Source: Thermogemmatispora carboxidivorans
Lineage (GTDB): Bacteria > Chloroflexota > Ktedonobacteria > Ktedonobacterales > Ktedonobacteraceae
Length of the DNA: 64,000 nucleotides
Assembly: GCF_000702505.1 (NCBI RefSeq)
Contig: NZ_JNIM01000001.1
Span: 1,302,001-1,366,000, forward strand
Reading direction: 5' to 3'
In this document: piece after piece, positions 8,250 to 16,583 of the stretch
How positions within the stretch are numbered: position 1 is the stretch's first letter
Layout of the letters: every line of letters starts with the position of its first letter
Translations under genes and position numbers: made by a program
Notes under the pieces: model-generated
Database searches by the model: none
Seen by the model: only the letters and a program-made list of their open reading frames with translations
What the model was told of the DNA's origin: nothing

Positions 8250-8349
8250 CACTCTCTTACCTCACTCGAAGGAGCTTCTTGCCTGCGGGCGCGGCTGATA
8301 GCCGTTGGCTCTTTCATATTACCAGAAAGTCTGCCGCTGTCCAGGCGCC

Positions 8350-8379
8350 TTGCCTGGTTGTGTCGGCTCATGCTACACT
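8350..8379 (+). promoter_or_regulatory. Promoter for the PRC/BON gene
   Basis: TTGCCT (8350-8355), an 18-base spacer and TACACT (8374-8379) lie about 75 bases before the start codon. Confidence 0.5.
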
Positions 8380-8454
8380 CTCTTGTGGCGAAGGCTGGCA
8401 GCTCGCCAGTTTTCTCTCATGCTGCCAGCGTTGGGAAGGTATGCGAGGAATGCG

Positions 8455-9456
8455 ATGATGAAAAGCGAACTTATCTCTGAACTGCTCAAATTCCGCTTCG
8501 GCAGCAAAGTCTTTTGCTCCGATGGAGAATATGGCCTGCTTGATGATGTAGTAGTTGATCCGGCCCGGCGCAGCGTCACCCACGTGGGAGTCAGCCGGGG
8601 CCTTTTTGTCAAGAAGCGCTTCTATCTCTCCTTCGGTCGAGTCAGCGGGGCCTCCAGCGATGGCGTGACACTGGCCATCAGTTTGGCGGCCCTGGAGCAG
8701 GAGGCAGTTGCCGCGCCGGGTGGGGTACAGCTCTCGGGGCGCAGCCTGGTTGAGGCTCCGGCGGTGGGTCTGCGTGGCACCTTGCTCCTGCTGGCTGTCC
8801 AGCCTGGCAGTGGGGAGATTGCCTATCTTGTGGCTCACAATCTCCCCAGGGGGCAGGATACCCTTTTCCGCACGAGCACGATCGCCGAGCTGAGCACAGA
8901 GGCCGTGCGTCTCAACCTCTCTGCCGAGGCTCTCAAAGCATTGCCACCCTATCGGCCCGATCGCGAACTGCAGCGTGAAGTCGAGGCGGTCCTGTTTGAT
9001 CTCTATCCGCTGCACATTGATCTACGTGGGATCTCGGCGCGTGTCCTTGACGGCGTTCTCTATCTAGATGGCAACATCTCCAGCGCCCTGCGAGCCGACC
9101 TGGTCGAGCGCCAAGTGGTGGGAGTGCCAGGTCTACTGGAGATCAGGAACAATTTGGTAGCCGATGATACGCTCGCCAGTGAGGTGGCGCTGGCTTTGGG
9201 GCGTGACCCGCGCACCCGGGGCCTCCCCATCGGGGTCTACCCTCGGCTGGGCGTCGTGCGACTCAGCGGAGCTGTACGCACGGAAGAGCAGAAGCGTGTT
9301 ACTGCGGAGATTGCGCGCTCCGTGCCGGGCGTTCGGCAGGTGCTCAATGAGCTAACGGTCAATCCGACGGCTGAGCATCTGCCCGTCATGGCCTCGACGG
9401 GCGCGGAAGAAGAGGACCTGGTACCTGGCGGACGCTACGTGCGCCATACGAGATGA
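8455..9456 (+). CDS. PRC-barrel-like protein with two BON domains
   Basis: In this 333-residue protein, residues 1-75 (FGSKVFCSDGEYGLLDDVVVDP, then THVGVSRGLF) resemble a PRC-barrel module. A second barrel-like segment follows to about residue 150. The C-terminal half holds two BON-type repeats, each ending in a V.GV..+.N.L signature (VVGVPGLLEIRNNLV and SVPGVRQVLNELTV). BON domains bind membranes or lipids. No signal peptide is seen, so it may act at the inner face of the membrane. Two adjacent ATGs (8455, 8458) follow GAGGAA. Confidence 0.75.
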   Translation: MMKSELISELLKFRFGSKVFCSDGEYGLLDDVVVDPARRSVTHVGVSRGLFVKKRFYLSFGRVSGASSDGVTLAISLAALEQEAVAAPGGVQLSGRSLVEAPAVGLRGTLLLLAVQPGSGEIAYLVAHNLPRGQDTLFRTSTIAELSTEAVRLNLSAEALKALPPYRPDRELQREVEAVLFDLYPLHIDLRGISARVLDGVLYLDGNISSALRADLVERQVVGVPGLLEIRNNLVADDTLASEVALALGRDPRTRGLPIGVYPRLGVVRLSGAVRTEEQKRVTAEIARSVPGVRQVLNELTVNPTAEHLPVMASTGAEEEDLVPGGRYVRHTR

Positions 9457-9501
9457 GCCATTTGCCCACTGCGGTTCGCGCTATTCAACTCCGTGACCCT
9501 G

Positions 9502-9550
9502 GAGTGGCCTGCTGGTTCTCTCCCTGCTGGGGCTGCCAGCGGGCCACCTC
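9502..9550 (+). terminator. Hairpin after the PRC/BON gene
   Basis: GAGTGGCCTGCTGG (9502-9515) pairs with CCAGCGGGCCACCTC (9536-9550) over about 13 bp with one bulge. It lies 45 bases after the stop. No strong T tract follows. Confidence 0.5.
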
Positions 9551-9725
9551 CGCCTCGTTTGCTTCCCTCTGTTCGCGCTGTCTTGGACCCTTTCCCTGGT
9601 AGATTGCCGGAAACAGACACGTCTTCTGGAACTCTTCCATAAGGAAAAACGTATCTAAATGAGCGATGAGCCGGTGTCGACGCTCTACTCTTGATAGAGC
9701 TTGAAAGGACCAGGAAGAAGAAGCA

Positions 9726-11201
9726 ATGAATGAGCGTGAGGTATCGCCTCTAGCGGAGTCCTGGCCATCTTCGCTGAGCAATGGACATCTGGCCAGGCCA
9801 CTCCTGAACTGGCATCATCAGCTGCAGATGAGGGAGCTTGCTTCTCTCGGGCTAGAGGAGCTATGGCGGCAGCTGGGTCTGTCAGGCCCTCTGTTGATCA
9901 TCTCTTCGCCTCTCTCTCCTCCCTCTCTGCACCTTCACTATGAACACCATCCACTGCTGCTTGACCGCCTGGTGGCGGCTGGCCAGAGGCGCAAGCGTCC
10001 GCGCTTTGGCCAGCTCAGCGGCTGGCGTCCACTGGAGGCTCCGGCCTTCGCCTGGGGCCTCACGGCCTCGGCTGATGCCGATTACCTGCTGAAGCCCGAT
10101 CTGGTACGGAGGGCCATGCCTGGCGACCGGGGAGCGCAGCCAGGCCCTCTCTATGGCTGGAAACTCTATCAGTTTGCCAGCGGCTGGTCGGCCCTCTCTG
10201 TCTACTATGCGCTGGAGGATGGTCGAGAGGATGTGGCCCTCGTCGCGCTGCCTGTCGGTTGCCAGGATGAATGGCTGGCCTTTCTGAGCCTCCTGGTTGA
10301 GATGCGCAACCAGCATGTCCGTCAATATGGGCGCGGCAGTATTGAAATCCTCGGCGGCGCGGCGAGCCGTGAGGAACTGGTCTCAGTCATCCGGCGGGCC
10401 TCCTGGCGCGATGTTATCTTGCCAGAAGAGACCCGTGCCCTGGTGGAAGCTCAGCGACGCATCTTTGATCCCTCCCTCTTGCGTCGCTATGCTGCCCTGG
10501 GCATCCCGCGCCTGCGCAAGGTGCTGCTGATCGGACCACCAGGAACGGGCAAGACCACACTTCTCAAAGCAGAAGGGGCCTATCATGCCCGTCGCGGTGG
10601 GCGCGTGCTCTATGTCACTCCCCCATCGTTCCAGGGTCAGGGCAGCTCCTGGGCCGTGCTCTCGCAGGCTCTGCAGATGGCGGCTGATAGCCGGCTGCCG
10701 ACGCTGGTGCTGGTTGAAGACTTCGAATTGTTCGTCTCACACCCTAAAGAGCAGCAGCTTGTCCTCAATACGCTGGATGGTGTGGCCACACCTGATAATC
10801 CCGCTGGTACGTTGCTGCTTGCTACGAGCAATAACCCGGAGAAGATCGACCCGCGCATTCGTGATCGCCCCGGGCGCATTGATACATTGATTGAAATTGG
10901 CCTGGTGCGCAATGAGGAACTGGCTGTGCGTTTTCTGCAGCGCTTGCTGGGAGCAAGCTACCGTGAGGAGGAGCATGCGCGCGTCGCCCCGCGGCTTCTC
11001 GGGCAGCCCGGCAGTCACTTCCGCGAGGTTTGCCTCACTGCCGCTCTTCATGCACTAGAGCAAGGACGCAGCGAGGTTCTGGCCGATGATCTCACCTGGG
11101 CCCATGAGGTCATTTTGAACGGAAGGGCTGCCGCGGCTCAGAGCGAGCGCTTCAGCCCACCGCCAGCTCAGCGGCGCGGCAGCTACTTCGGCAAACCATA
11201 G
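9726..11201 (+). CDS. AAA-family ATPase, BCS1-like core
   Basis: This 491-residue protein has an uncharacterised alpha/beta N-domain (1-230) and one AAA module. Walker A is GPPGTGKT (270-277). Walker B is LVLVEDFE, in the ED order seen in BCS1-type ATPases. Sensor 1 is in ATSNNPEKID, and RDRPGRID holds the arginine finger. No membrane segment is visible. A role as a chaperone or remodelling ATPase is likely, with the substrate unknown. The start has AGGAAGAAGAAGC immediately upstream. Confidence 0.85.
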   Translation: MNEREVSPLAESWPSSLSNGHLARPLLNWHHQLQMRELASLGLEELWRQLGLSGPLLIISSPLSPPSLHLHYEHHPLLLDRLVAAGQRRKRPRFGQLSGWRPLEAPAFAWGLTASADADYLLKPDLVRRAMPGDRGAQPGPLYGWKLYQFASGWSALSVYYALEDGREDVALVALPVGCQDEWLAFLSLLVEMRNQHVRQYGRGSIEILGGAASREELVSVIRRASWRDVILPEETRALVEAQRRIFDPSLLRRYAALGIPRLRKVLLIGPPGTGKTTLLKAEGAYHARRGGRVLYVTPPSFQGQGSSWAVLSQALQMAADSRLPTLVLVEDFELFVSHPKEQQLVLNTLDGVATPDNPAGTLLLATSNNPEKIDPRIRDRPGRIDTLIEIGLVRNEELAVRFLQRLLGASYREEEHARVAPRLLGQPGSHFREVCLTAALHALEQGRSEVLADDLTWAHEVILNGRAAAAQSERFSPPPAQRRGSYFGKP

Positions 11202-11209
11202 CCAGTGTG

Positions 11210-11251
11210 GCGGGGGCTGGAAATGCAGCTGGCGCTTGTTTCCGTCCCCGC
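11210..11251. terminator. Bidirectional terminator between convergent genes
   Basis: GCGGGG (11210-11215) and GGAAA (11219-11223) pair with TTTCC (11239-11243) and CCCCGC (11246-11251). It sits in the 73-base gap between the AAA gene and the convergent PLP-enzyme gene. Confidence 0.6.
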
Positions 11252-11274
11252 TTCATCATCGGTTTGGGCTTCTC

Positions 11275-12516
11275 TCAAGTGCTAGCCTGACGAAGAGCCT
11301 GATCCAGATCCTGCATAATATCCTCCGCATCTTCGATCCCCACCGAAAGGCGCACACAGCCCTCGGTGATGCCAGCCTGCTGTAATTCAGCACCAGAGAG
11401 ATCGCGGTGGGAAGAGATAGGCGGATAACTCACCAGTGTGTGGACATCGCCGAGGGAGGTAGCCGGAGCACAAAGCTGCAGGCTGTCCATGAAGCGAAAA
11501 GCGGCGGCGCGGGCCTGTTGTTTCAGCTCGAACGAGAGCAAACCGCCGAAGCGTCCGGGAGCAAGCAAGCGTCGAGCCTGCTCGTGCTGTGGATGCTCGG
11601 GCAGGCCGGGGTAGTGGACGCGAGCCACTGCTGGGTGTGTGTGCAGGAAATGAGCGATGCGCAGCGCATTCTCACAATGGCGTTCCATGCGCAGTGCCAG
11701 CGTCTTCACGCCGCGCAGGATCAAGTATGACTCAAAGGGACTCAGCATCGCACCCAGCAAGGAAGCGTAGGAGCGCAGCGACTGCAGCAGGCTCTCGCGG
11801 GCGCTCACAACCAGGCCACCGGTGCTATCGCCGTGTCCGCCGAGATATTTCGTCGCGCTATGGATCACCAGGTCAAAGCCGTGCTCGATCGGGCGGAGCA
11901 GGCAGGGAGTCGTGAAGGTACTATCGACCAGGGTGATCGCTCCTACTTCGCGAGCGGCGGTGCTGATGGCATCCAGATCGGTGACCTTCACCAGGGGATT
12001 AGAGATCGTCTCGACAAAGACAATGTCGGGCTGTTCGGAGCGAATCCGCTCCGCGGCTGAGGCACAACAGAGATCGCAGAGCACGACCTCCACACCCTGG
12101 GGAGCGAAAACCTGGCGCAGGAGGGCGATTGTCTGGCCATAGAGATCCTGAGCTGCCAGGATCTTGGTCCCTGGAGCGGCGCCAGCGGCCAACAGCGCAG
12201 CATGGATGGCTGCCATACCTGAACCGAAAGCCACAGCCCCCACCCCCCCTTCGGCGCGAGCCAGCACCTCCTCCAGCTGGGTCGCATTGGGATTCCCCTG
12301 ACGCGCGTAGACAAACGAGCGCTTCTCTCCCGAAGTCGGGCTACTGAAAGCCTGGTCCAGACGCTCCATATTGCCGTGCAGGTAGGTCGTGCTCGCATAA
12401 ATCGGCTGCACGGTTGAAACGTGGGCAGGCCCTTCACTCCAGCGCTGCCTGCCATCCTGTACCAGGTGCGTCTCCAATTTCCAGGCGGCTGAAGAATGCT
12501 GAGTTGTCAAAGTCAT
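11275..12516 (-). CDS. Cystathionine gamma-synthase/lyase-type PLP enzyme
   Basis: This 413-residue protein belongs to the Cys/Met metabolism PLP family. YARQGNPNATQLEEVLARAEGG is the phosphate-binding arm, DSTFTTPCLLRPIEHGFDLVIHSATKYLGGHGD holds the PLP lysine K223, and RLSVGIEDAEDIMQDLDQAL is the C-terminal signature. It catalyses gamma-replacement, gamma-elimination or methionine lysis; these activities cannot be separated by eye. Its ATG overlaps the stop of the upstream INSIG-like gene (ATGA) and follows GAGAGGGGG, so the genes are translationally coupled. Confidence 0.88.
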   Translation of the reverse strand: MTLTTQHSSAAWKLETHLVQDGRQRWSEGPAHVSTVQPIYASTTYLHGNMERLDQAFSSPTSGEKRSFVYARQGNPNATQLEEVLARAEGGVGAVAFGSGMAAIHAALLAAGAAPGTKILAAQDLYGQTIALLRQVFAPQGVEVVLCDLCCASAAERIRSEQPDIVFVETISNPLVKVTDLDAISTAAREVGAITLVDSTFTTPCLLRPIEHGFDLVIHSATKYLGGHGDSTGGLVVSARESLLQSLRSYASLLGAMLSPFESYLILRGVKTLALRMERHCENALRIAHFLHTHPAVARVHYPGLPEHPQHEQARRLLAPGRFGGLLSFELKQQARAAAFRFMDSLQLCAPATSLGDVHTLVSYPPISSHRDLSGAELQQAGITEGCVRLSVGIEDAEDIMQDLDQALRQAST

Positions 12517-13100
12517 CCCCCTCTCTGGAGTAAAATGAGAGCCCGTCCCAGGTCTCCCAACGCGAGCGAGGCGGAGGCGTAGAGCCAGGGGAGCCAGACG
12601 GGCACACCGAGTAGATCGGCGTTTTGCGGAAAAGAGAAGATCCCAGCGTTCACCAGGATCATCTCAATCAGCGTCCCCGTAATCGCCACCACGGCGGAGA
12701 AGATCAGATTTTGCCAGCTGCGCCCGGCTAGCAGCCAGAAATTGAGGTAGAGTAGACCCAACAGGCCGAAGCGGGCGAGAGGAGCGAGTGGTATAGCCCC
12801 CAAGAGATAGGCTAGACACAGCCAGCCGAGAGCGGCGATGCTCGTTGAGAGACGGCGCACGGTCCTCGAATGGATCAGGAGAGGATCTAGCAGGGGATGA
12901 GAAAGACCAATCGCGACGGCGGCGCTGCCGGCGAGCAGCGGCACCCACCAGGGCAAGCCGAAGAGCGAGGAACCGGTGACCACAGCGATGCTGTAGCGCT
13001 TCACCCCCTGGTGGACGTAGAAGGCGTCAAGCGCACTTCCACCAGTGGCACCCAGGAGGAAGAGCAGGACTGCAGCCCGGCCCCAAGCGCTCGTACACAT
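12513..13100 (-). CDS. INSIG-domain membrane protein (bacterial homologue)
   Basis: This 195-residue polytopic membrane protein has about six hydrophobic segments. Its sequence tracks animal INSIG: WWVPLLAGSAAVAIGL followed by LLDP corresponds to WWVPPCCGTA and the following GL..P..D. ILVNAGIFSF...VWLPWLY...LGDLGRAL corresponds to LVYNGVYQY...SWLPCIFF...VGNIGRQL. In animals INSIG binds oxysterols and retains SCAP in the ER. Bacterial homologues are known, but their role is unclear. It lies between a redoxin-like gene and a PLP-enzyme gene in one operon. I placed the start at ATG 13100, with GGAAGG upstream at somewhat long spacing. Confidence 0.7.
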   Translation of the reverse strand: MCTSAWGRAAVLLFLLGATGGSALDAFYVHQGVKRYSIAVVTGSSLFGLPWWVPLLAGSAAVAIGLSHPLLDPLLIHSRTVRRLSTSIAALGWLCLAYLLGAIPLAPLARFGLLGLLYLNFWLLAGRSWQNLIFSAVVAITGTLIEMILVNAGIFSFPQNADLLGVPVWLPWLYASASLALGDLGRALILLQRGG

Positions 13101-13135
13101 TGCTGGCTCACTCAACCTTCCTGGTCCACCGCTGG

Positions 13136-13675
13136 CTAGGGACAGCACAGGCGGTTTAGATAGCGTAAACAGGACAGCAGCTCGCTGAGCGGCGCTAGCG
13201 CATGCTCGTCTGCACTGACCCACTGCTGATAGAGTTCACCGTAACGATCCGCTAACACCAGACTGGGATTGAGTGCCCGCTGAGGCGCTTCCCATTGTGT
13301 CAGGCGAGCAATGACCTGCCCCTCGGGATCAGCGAGCAACGGGAAAGGGAGCTGCAGGCTGGCCTGCACCTCTGCATTCCGCACTCTGTGATCCGGGCTA
13401 ATGGCCAGCAGACTGCAATGCTCCTCGCGCAGTGCAGGCTCTGCCTCTGCGAACTGCTGCAAAAAGGCCCGGGTGCCCGGCAGCTCGACGCTGCGTACAA
13501 TCAGCAGCAAGAGGTGATCTCGCTGCTTGTAGTCATGGGGACCCCGCAGGACTCCAGCGGGGTCGGGGAGGGCGAAGCTCGGGAGCATCTCACGTGCTCT
13601 CAGCTTCGCCTGGGCGGCCAGCGCTGGCTGTACACCTGCGGCGGAAGAGGGCAATGACTCATCCATAAGACTCAC
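13136..13675 (-). CDS. Redoxin-fold protein lacking the catalytic cysteine
   Basis: In this 179-residue protein the order of segments follows AhpC/TSA peroxiredoxins: LPSFALPDPAG near the start, LLLLIVRSVELPGTRAFLQQF, LLAISPDHRVRNAEVQASLQLPFPLLADPEG, and a C-terminal LVLADRYGELYQQWVSADEHA. The TxxC position that should hold the peroxidatic cysteine reads RSVELPG, so thiol peroxidase activity is not expected. Start is GTG 13675 or ATG 13666. It is the first gene of the three-gene reverse operon ending at 11275. Confidence 0.7.
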   Translation of the reverse strand: MSLMDESLPSSAAGVQPALAAQAKLRAREMLPSFALPDPAGVLRGPHDYKQRDHLLLLIVRSVELPGTRAFLQQFAEAEPALREEHCSLLAISPDHRVRNAEVQASLQLPFPLLADPEGQVIARLTQWEAPQRALNPSLVLADRYGELYQQWVSADEHALAPLSELLSCLRYLNRLCCP

Positions 13676-13947
13676 CGCTTTCTCTGTGCTCTCTCCTGTT
13701 TTGAGGAGGTCCTGCCAGCAGCCTGCCTCGACAGCCCGGCATCCGGTCCCCCCGCGGTTGCCCCAACGACGCGCGGTGGCTGGCCGAACTTTACGGCTCC
13801 CTTAAGGCACTGATGGAAAGCTGGCTGCCTCCGTACTCCTGGTTCTCTGCCTCTGTTCCGCAGCAAGCTTTTCTCAAACAGAGGAAGCCCAGTGTAGCGG
13901 ACGACAACCTCCTCTCAAGAGATTATCGCACAGGCGCAGCCTTCTGG
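13676..13947. other. Intergenic region with a GC-rich hairpin
   Basis: This 272-base stretch lies between the stop of purU and the redoxin operon it feeds. It contains a compact hairpin (CCGCG at 13752-13756 with CGCGG at 13772-13776, inner GTTG/CAAC). It could be the structured 5' leader of the redoxin-INSIG-PLP operon or the terminator of purU. I compared it by eye with SAM, cobalamin, TPP and ZTP riboswitch cores and found no match. Confidence 0.35.
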
Positions 13948-14805
13948 CTAGAAAACAATCGTGCGATTCTTATACACGAGCACTCGATCCTCGCTGTGCA
14001 AACGCACTGCCTCTGCCAGGACTCGCCGCTCGACATCACGCCCCTTGCGAATCAGGTCCTCGACGCTATCGCGATGGTTGCAGTGGATCACATCCTGAGC
14101 GATGATCGGCCCCTCGTCCAGCTCCTCTGTCACGTAGTGAGCGGTGGCCCCGATGATCTTCACCCCTCGCTCGAAAGCCCGTTCGTAGGGACGGGCCCCG
14201 GTGAATGCCGGCAGGAAGCTGTGATGAATATTGATAATACGCTGAGGGTAGGCCTGCACAAAAAATGGCTCCAGAATCTGCATGTAGCGCGCCAGAATCA
14301 GAAAGTCAACCTTGCCTTCCAGAAACTCGAGCATGCGCTGCTGATCAGCAGCACGGCTCTCGCGACGAACCGGAAAATGATAGTAGGGGAGCTGGTACAT
14401 GCGGGCCAGTGGCTCTAGATCGGGGTGGTTGCTCATGATACAGGGAATGTCGATCACCAGCTCTCCGTTGCGCCACCGCCAAAGCAGGTCGACCAGGCAG
14501 TGGTCCAGGCGCGACACCAGGATGGCCGCCCGCTTGCGGTTGCGCGAATAATGAACGCTCCACTGCATGCCAAAGCGCGCGGCAATCGGCTGAAAAGCTG
14601 CAACCAGCTCGCGCTCGCTCAGCTGGAACCCCTCTTCTGAGAAGCTGATGCGCATAAAGAATGTGCCATTTTGACGAGCTGTTGCGTATTGATCTGATTC
14701 GACGATGTTCCCATTGTGCTCAAAGATGAATTGCGAGACAGCCGCCACAATGCCTGGCCGATCAAGACAAGAGATCAAAAGCGTAATAACATGATCCTGT
14801 TGCAT
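13948..14805 (-). CDS. purU: Formyltetrahydrofolate deformylase
   Basis: This 285-residue enzyme hydrolyses 10-formyl-tetrahydrofolate to formate and tetrahydrofolate, balancing one-carbon and purine pools. The N-terminal ACT domain (CLDRPGIVAAVSQFIFEHNGNI) is followed by a formyltransferase domain. The catalytic core includes NIHHSFLPAF, then GARPYERAFERGVKIIGATAHYV and DEGPIIAQD, with the expected Asn, His and Asp. Length is normal. GGGAAGAGGGG precedes the ATG. It appears monocistronic. Confidence 0.95.
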   Translation of the reverse strand: MQQDHVITLLISCLDRPGIVAAVSQFIFEHNGNIVESDQYATARQNGTFFMRISFSEEGFQLSERELVAAFQPIAARFGMQWSVHYSRNRKRAAILVSRLDHCLVDLLWRWRNGELVIDIPCIMSNHPDLEPLARMYQLPYYHFPVRRESRAADQQRMLEFLEGKVDFLILARYMQILEPFFVQAYPQRIINIHHSFLPAFTGARPYERAFERGVKIIGATAHYVTEELDEGPIIAQDVIHCNHRDSVEDLIRKGRDVERRVLAEAVRLHSEDRVLVYKNRTIVF

Positions 14806-14980
14806 AGACCCCTCTTCCCAAAAAAAGCATCAGCAGTCAGATAGTCAGCCGACGAGACAGGGGGCACACAAGTCCAAGGCGGCCCTGGCGTCGGTGGCCG
14901 CTTCCCCCTCGCGGGCTATCTCTGCCGTAGTATAGCAGCAATGAGACCAGAGCAAAACGCCCACGGGAAAGAAGCCTCCC

Positions 14981-15010
14981 TTGACAGCTCTGGCTTACTG
15001 ATGATATCAT
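14981..15010 (+). promoter_or_regulatory. Promoter of the yceI gene
   Basis: Perfect TTGACA (14981-14986), an 18-base spacer and TATCAT (15005-15010) lie 74 bases before the GTG start. The predicted start site falls at about 15017. Confidence 0.75.
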
Positions 15011-15017
15011 GCTTACA

Positions 15018-15043
15018 TAAGTAAAGTAACATACTTTATCTTA
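15018..15043. promoter_or_regulatory. Operator-like inverted repeat at the yceI start site
   Basis: TAAGTAAAGTA (15018-15028) faces TACTTTATCTTA (15032-15043) across three bases. The arms are complementary apart from one inserted base. It begins where transcription should start, a classic position for repression. MarR- or HxlR-type regulators commonly control yceI genes, but no such gene is adjacent. Confidence 0.65.
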
Positions 15044-15083
15044 GTGAAGAGATTACGGAATCACTGAAGGAGGAAAGCGAGAA

Positions 15084-15626
15084 GTGACCTGGCAGATTGA
15101 TCCTGCCCATTCACGTGTGGCCTTTGCTGTACGGCACATGATGGTCAGCACAGCACGTGGATCGTTCAAAGTTTTTGGCGGAGATATCGAATACGACGAG
15201 CAGAACCCTGCTAATTCGAAGATTACGGCTCAGGCAGAGGCTGCCAGCATCGACACTGGTCAGGCTGATCGTGACCGGCATCTGCGCAGCGCCGACTTTT
15301 TTGATGTCGAGAAGTATCCCACCATTACCTTTGTCAGCACCAAAATCGAGCCGCTGGGCGGCAACCAGTACCGTGTCACGGGCGATCTGACCATGCACGG
15401 AGTGACTCGCCCCGTCACCTTCACCGGAGAATTCAACGGTCCGATCGTCGACGCCTTTGGGCTGCGCCGGGCTGGCATCCTGGCCACAGCGACCATCAGC
15501 CGCAAAGACTTTGGCCTGACCTGGAACCGGGCCATTGAGAGCGGTGGAGTCATTGTCGACGATCAGGTCAAGATTGAGATCGAGCTAGAGATTACCGAGA
15601 AAGTGCCTGCTGCCTCGAATGCCTGA
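15084..15626 (+). CDS. YceI-family lipid-binding protein (cytoplasmic form)
   Basis: This 180-residue YceI/TT1927b-type lipocalin-like barrel binds isoprenoid chains such as polyprenyl quinones or their precursors. The family pattern runs throughout: WQIDPAHSRVAFAVRHMM, then DIEYDEQNP, SADFFDVEKYPTITFVS, YRVTGDLTMHGVTRPV and RKDFGLTWN. No signal peptide precedes the domain, so it is cytoplasmic. The start is GTG 15084 with AGGAGGAAAGCGA upstream. It is monocistronic, with a clear promoter and operator. Confidence 0.92.
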   Translation: MTWQIDPAHSRVAFAVRHMMVSTARGSFKVFGGDIEYDEQNPANSKITAQAEAASIDTGQADRDRHLRSADFFDVEKYPTITFVSTKIEPLGGNQYRVTGDLTMHGVTRPVTFTGEFNGPIVDAFGLRRAGILATATISRKDFGLTWNRAIESGGVIVDDQVKIEIELEITEKVPAASNA

Positions 15627-15653
15627 GTCTTCTCGATAGACCGATCCGTTCCC

Positions 15654-15712
15654 GAACGAAATTTGGAGCCTGCTGATAGTCCCTCTGTCGCGATCAGCAG
15701 GCTTCCTCGTTC
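15654..15712. terminator. Bidirectional terminator between yceI and the HAD gene
   Basis: An 11-bp perfect stem (AGCCTGCTGAT 15667-15677, ATCAGCAGGCT 15693-15703) is enclosed by GAACGA (15654-15659) and TCGTTC (15707-15712). It overlaps the last codons of the convergent HAD gene. Confidence 0.75.
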
Positions 15713-16578
15713 CTGGGGTCCTCGCTTGCTGCTGCTGTCTCCTCTGCTGAGGGTGAGCTGTGCCAGCCGAGAGTTGGCAGCACGAGGCGTTCCAGAGCCT
15801 GAGCCACGCCATCGTGGGCATTATCGCTGGTCACATAGTCGGCCACGGCCTGTACTTCAGGGGGAGCATTGCCCATAGCAATGCTCAGGCCGGCGAAGCG
15901 CAGCATCTCCACATCATTATAGTGGTCGCCGATGGCCACAATCTCGGCTGGAGCCACTCCCAGCAAGCTTGCGACCTCGCGCAGCGCCTGGCCTTTACTG
16001 GCCCTGGGATGCAGCAGCTCCAGTAAATCGCGCGTCGACTGCGTCACATGCAGGGCCTCGCCAAACCAGTGCTCGAGCTGCTGGCGTTTCGCTGGCAGCG
16101 TCTCTGGCAGACCCACGGCGGCGATCTTGATGCAGGGGCGTGGGTAGAGAGAGGCTACGTCATCGACCTCGATCGCCGGCGGCAATGGAGGGCGATACCA
16201 ATCGCGGGCTCGCGGCGTGTGGCGATCGACATAGACCCCTTCTGGCGTATGATAGGCGCGGTAGAGGCCCAGCGAGCGTGCTGCTTCTAGAACGGGCAGG
16301 ATGTGCTTCTTGGGCAGGAAGCGTTCGGAAAGCACCGCCCCGCTGGCGATATCGACGATCATCGCCCCATTTTCCAGAATCTGGGGACCGCTCAACGGCA
16401 GGCCAGCGCAGACCTGGCGCAACACAGCCAGCATCTGCCCTGTGGTAATGGTAATCATCAGGCCGGAGGCGCGGGCGATCTCCAAGGCCCGGCGCGCGCG
16501 AGGCGTCACCTCTTTCGCCGGAAAAGGTGTCAACAGTGTTCCATCGAGATCGATGGCCAGGAGGCGATAGCGTTGCAT
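15694..16578 (-). CDS. HAD-superfamily hydrolase, Cof type
   Basis: This 294-residue Cof-like phosphatase probably acts on sugar phosphates or nucleotides. Motif I is DLDGTL, with D10 as nucleophile and D12 as general acid. Motif II lies in TITTGQ, the lysine in HPRASKGQAL, and motif IV in GDHYNDVEMLRFAG. A C2-type cap occupies the middle. It starts five bases after the GNAT stop, so both genes form an operon. The substrate is unknown. Confidence 0.88.
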   Translation of the reverse strand: MQRYRLLAIDLDGTLLTPFPAKEVTPRARRALEIARASGLMITITTGQMLAVLRQVCAGLPLSGPQILENGAMIVDIASGAVLSERFLPKKHILPVLEAARSLGLYRAYHTPEGVYVDRHTPRARDWYRPPLPPAIEVDDVASLYPRPCIKIAAVGLPETLPAKRQQLEHWFGEALHVTQSTRDLLELLHPRASKGQALREVASLLGVAPAEIVAIGDHYNDVEMLRFAGLSIAMGNAPPEVQAVADYVTSDNAHDGVAQALERLVLPTLGWHSSPSAEETAAASEDPRNEEAC

Positions 16579-16583
16579 CTCAG

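Noticed and set aside
13676-13860. Possible riboswitch before the redoxin operon
   Set aside because: Compared by eye with SAM, SAH, cobalamin, TPP, THF and ZTP cores; none matched. A covariance search would settle it.
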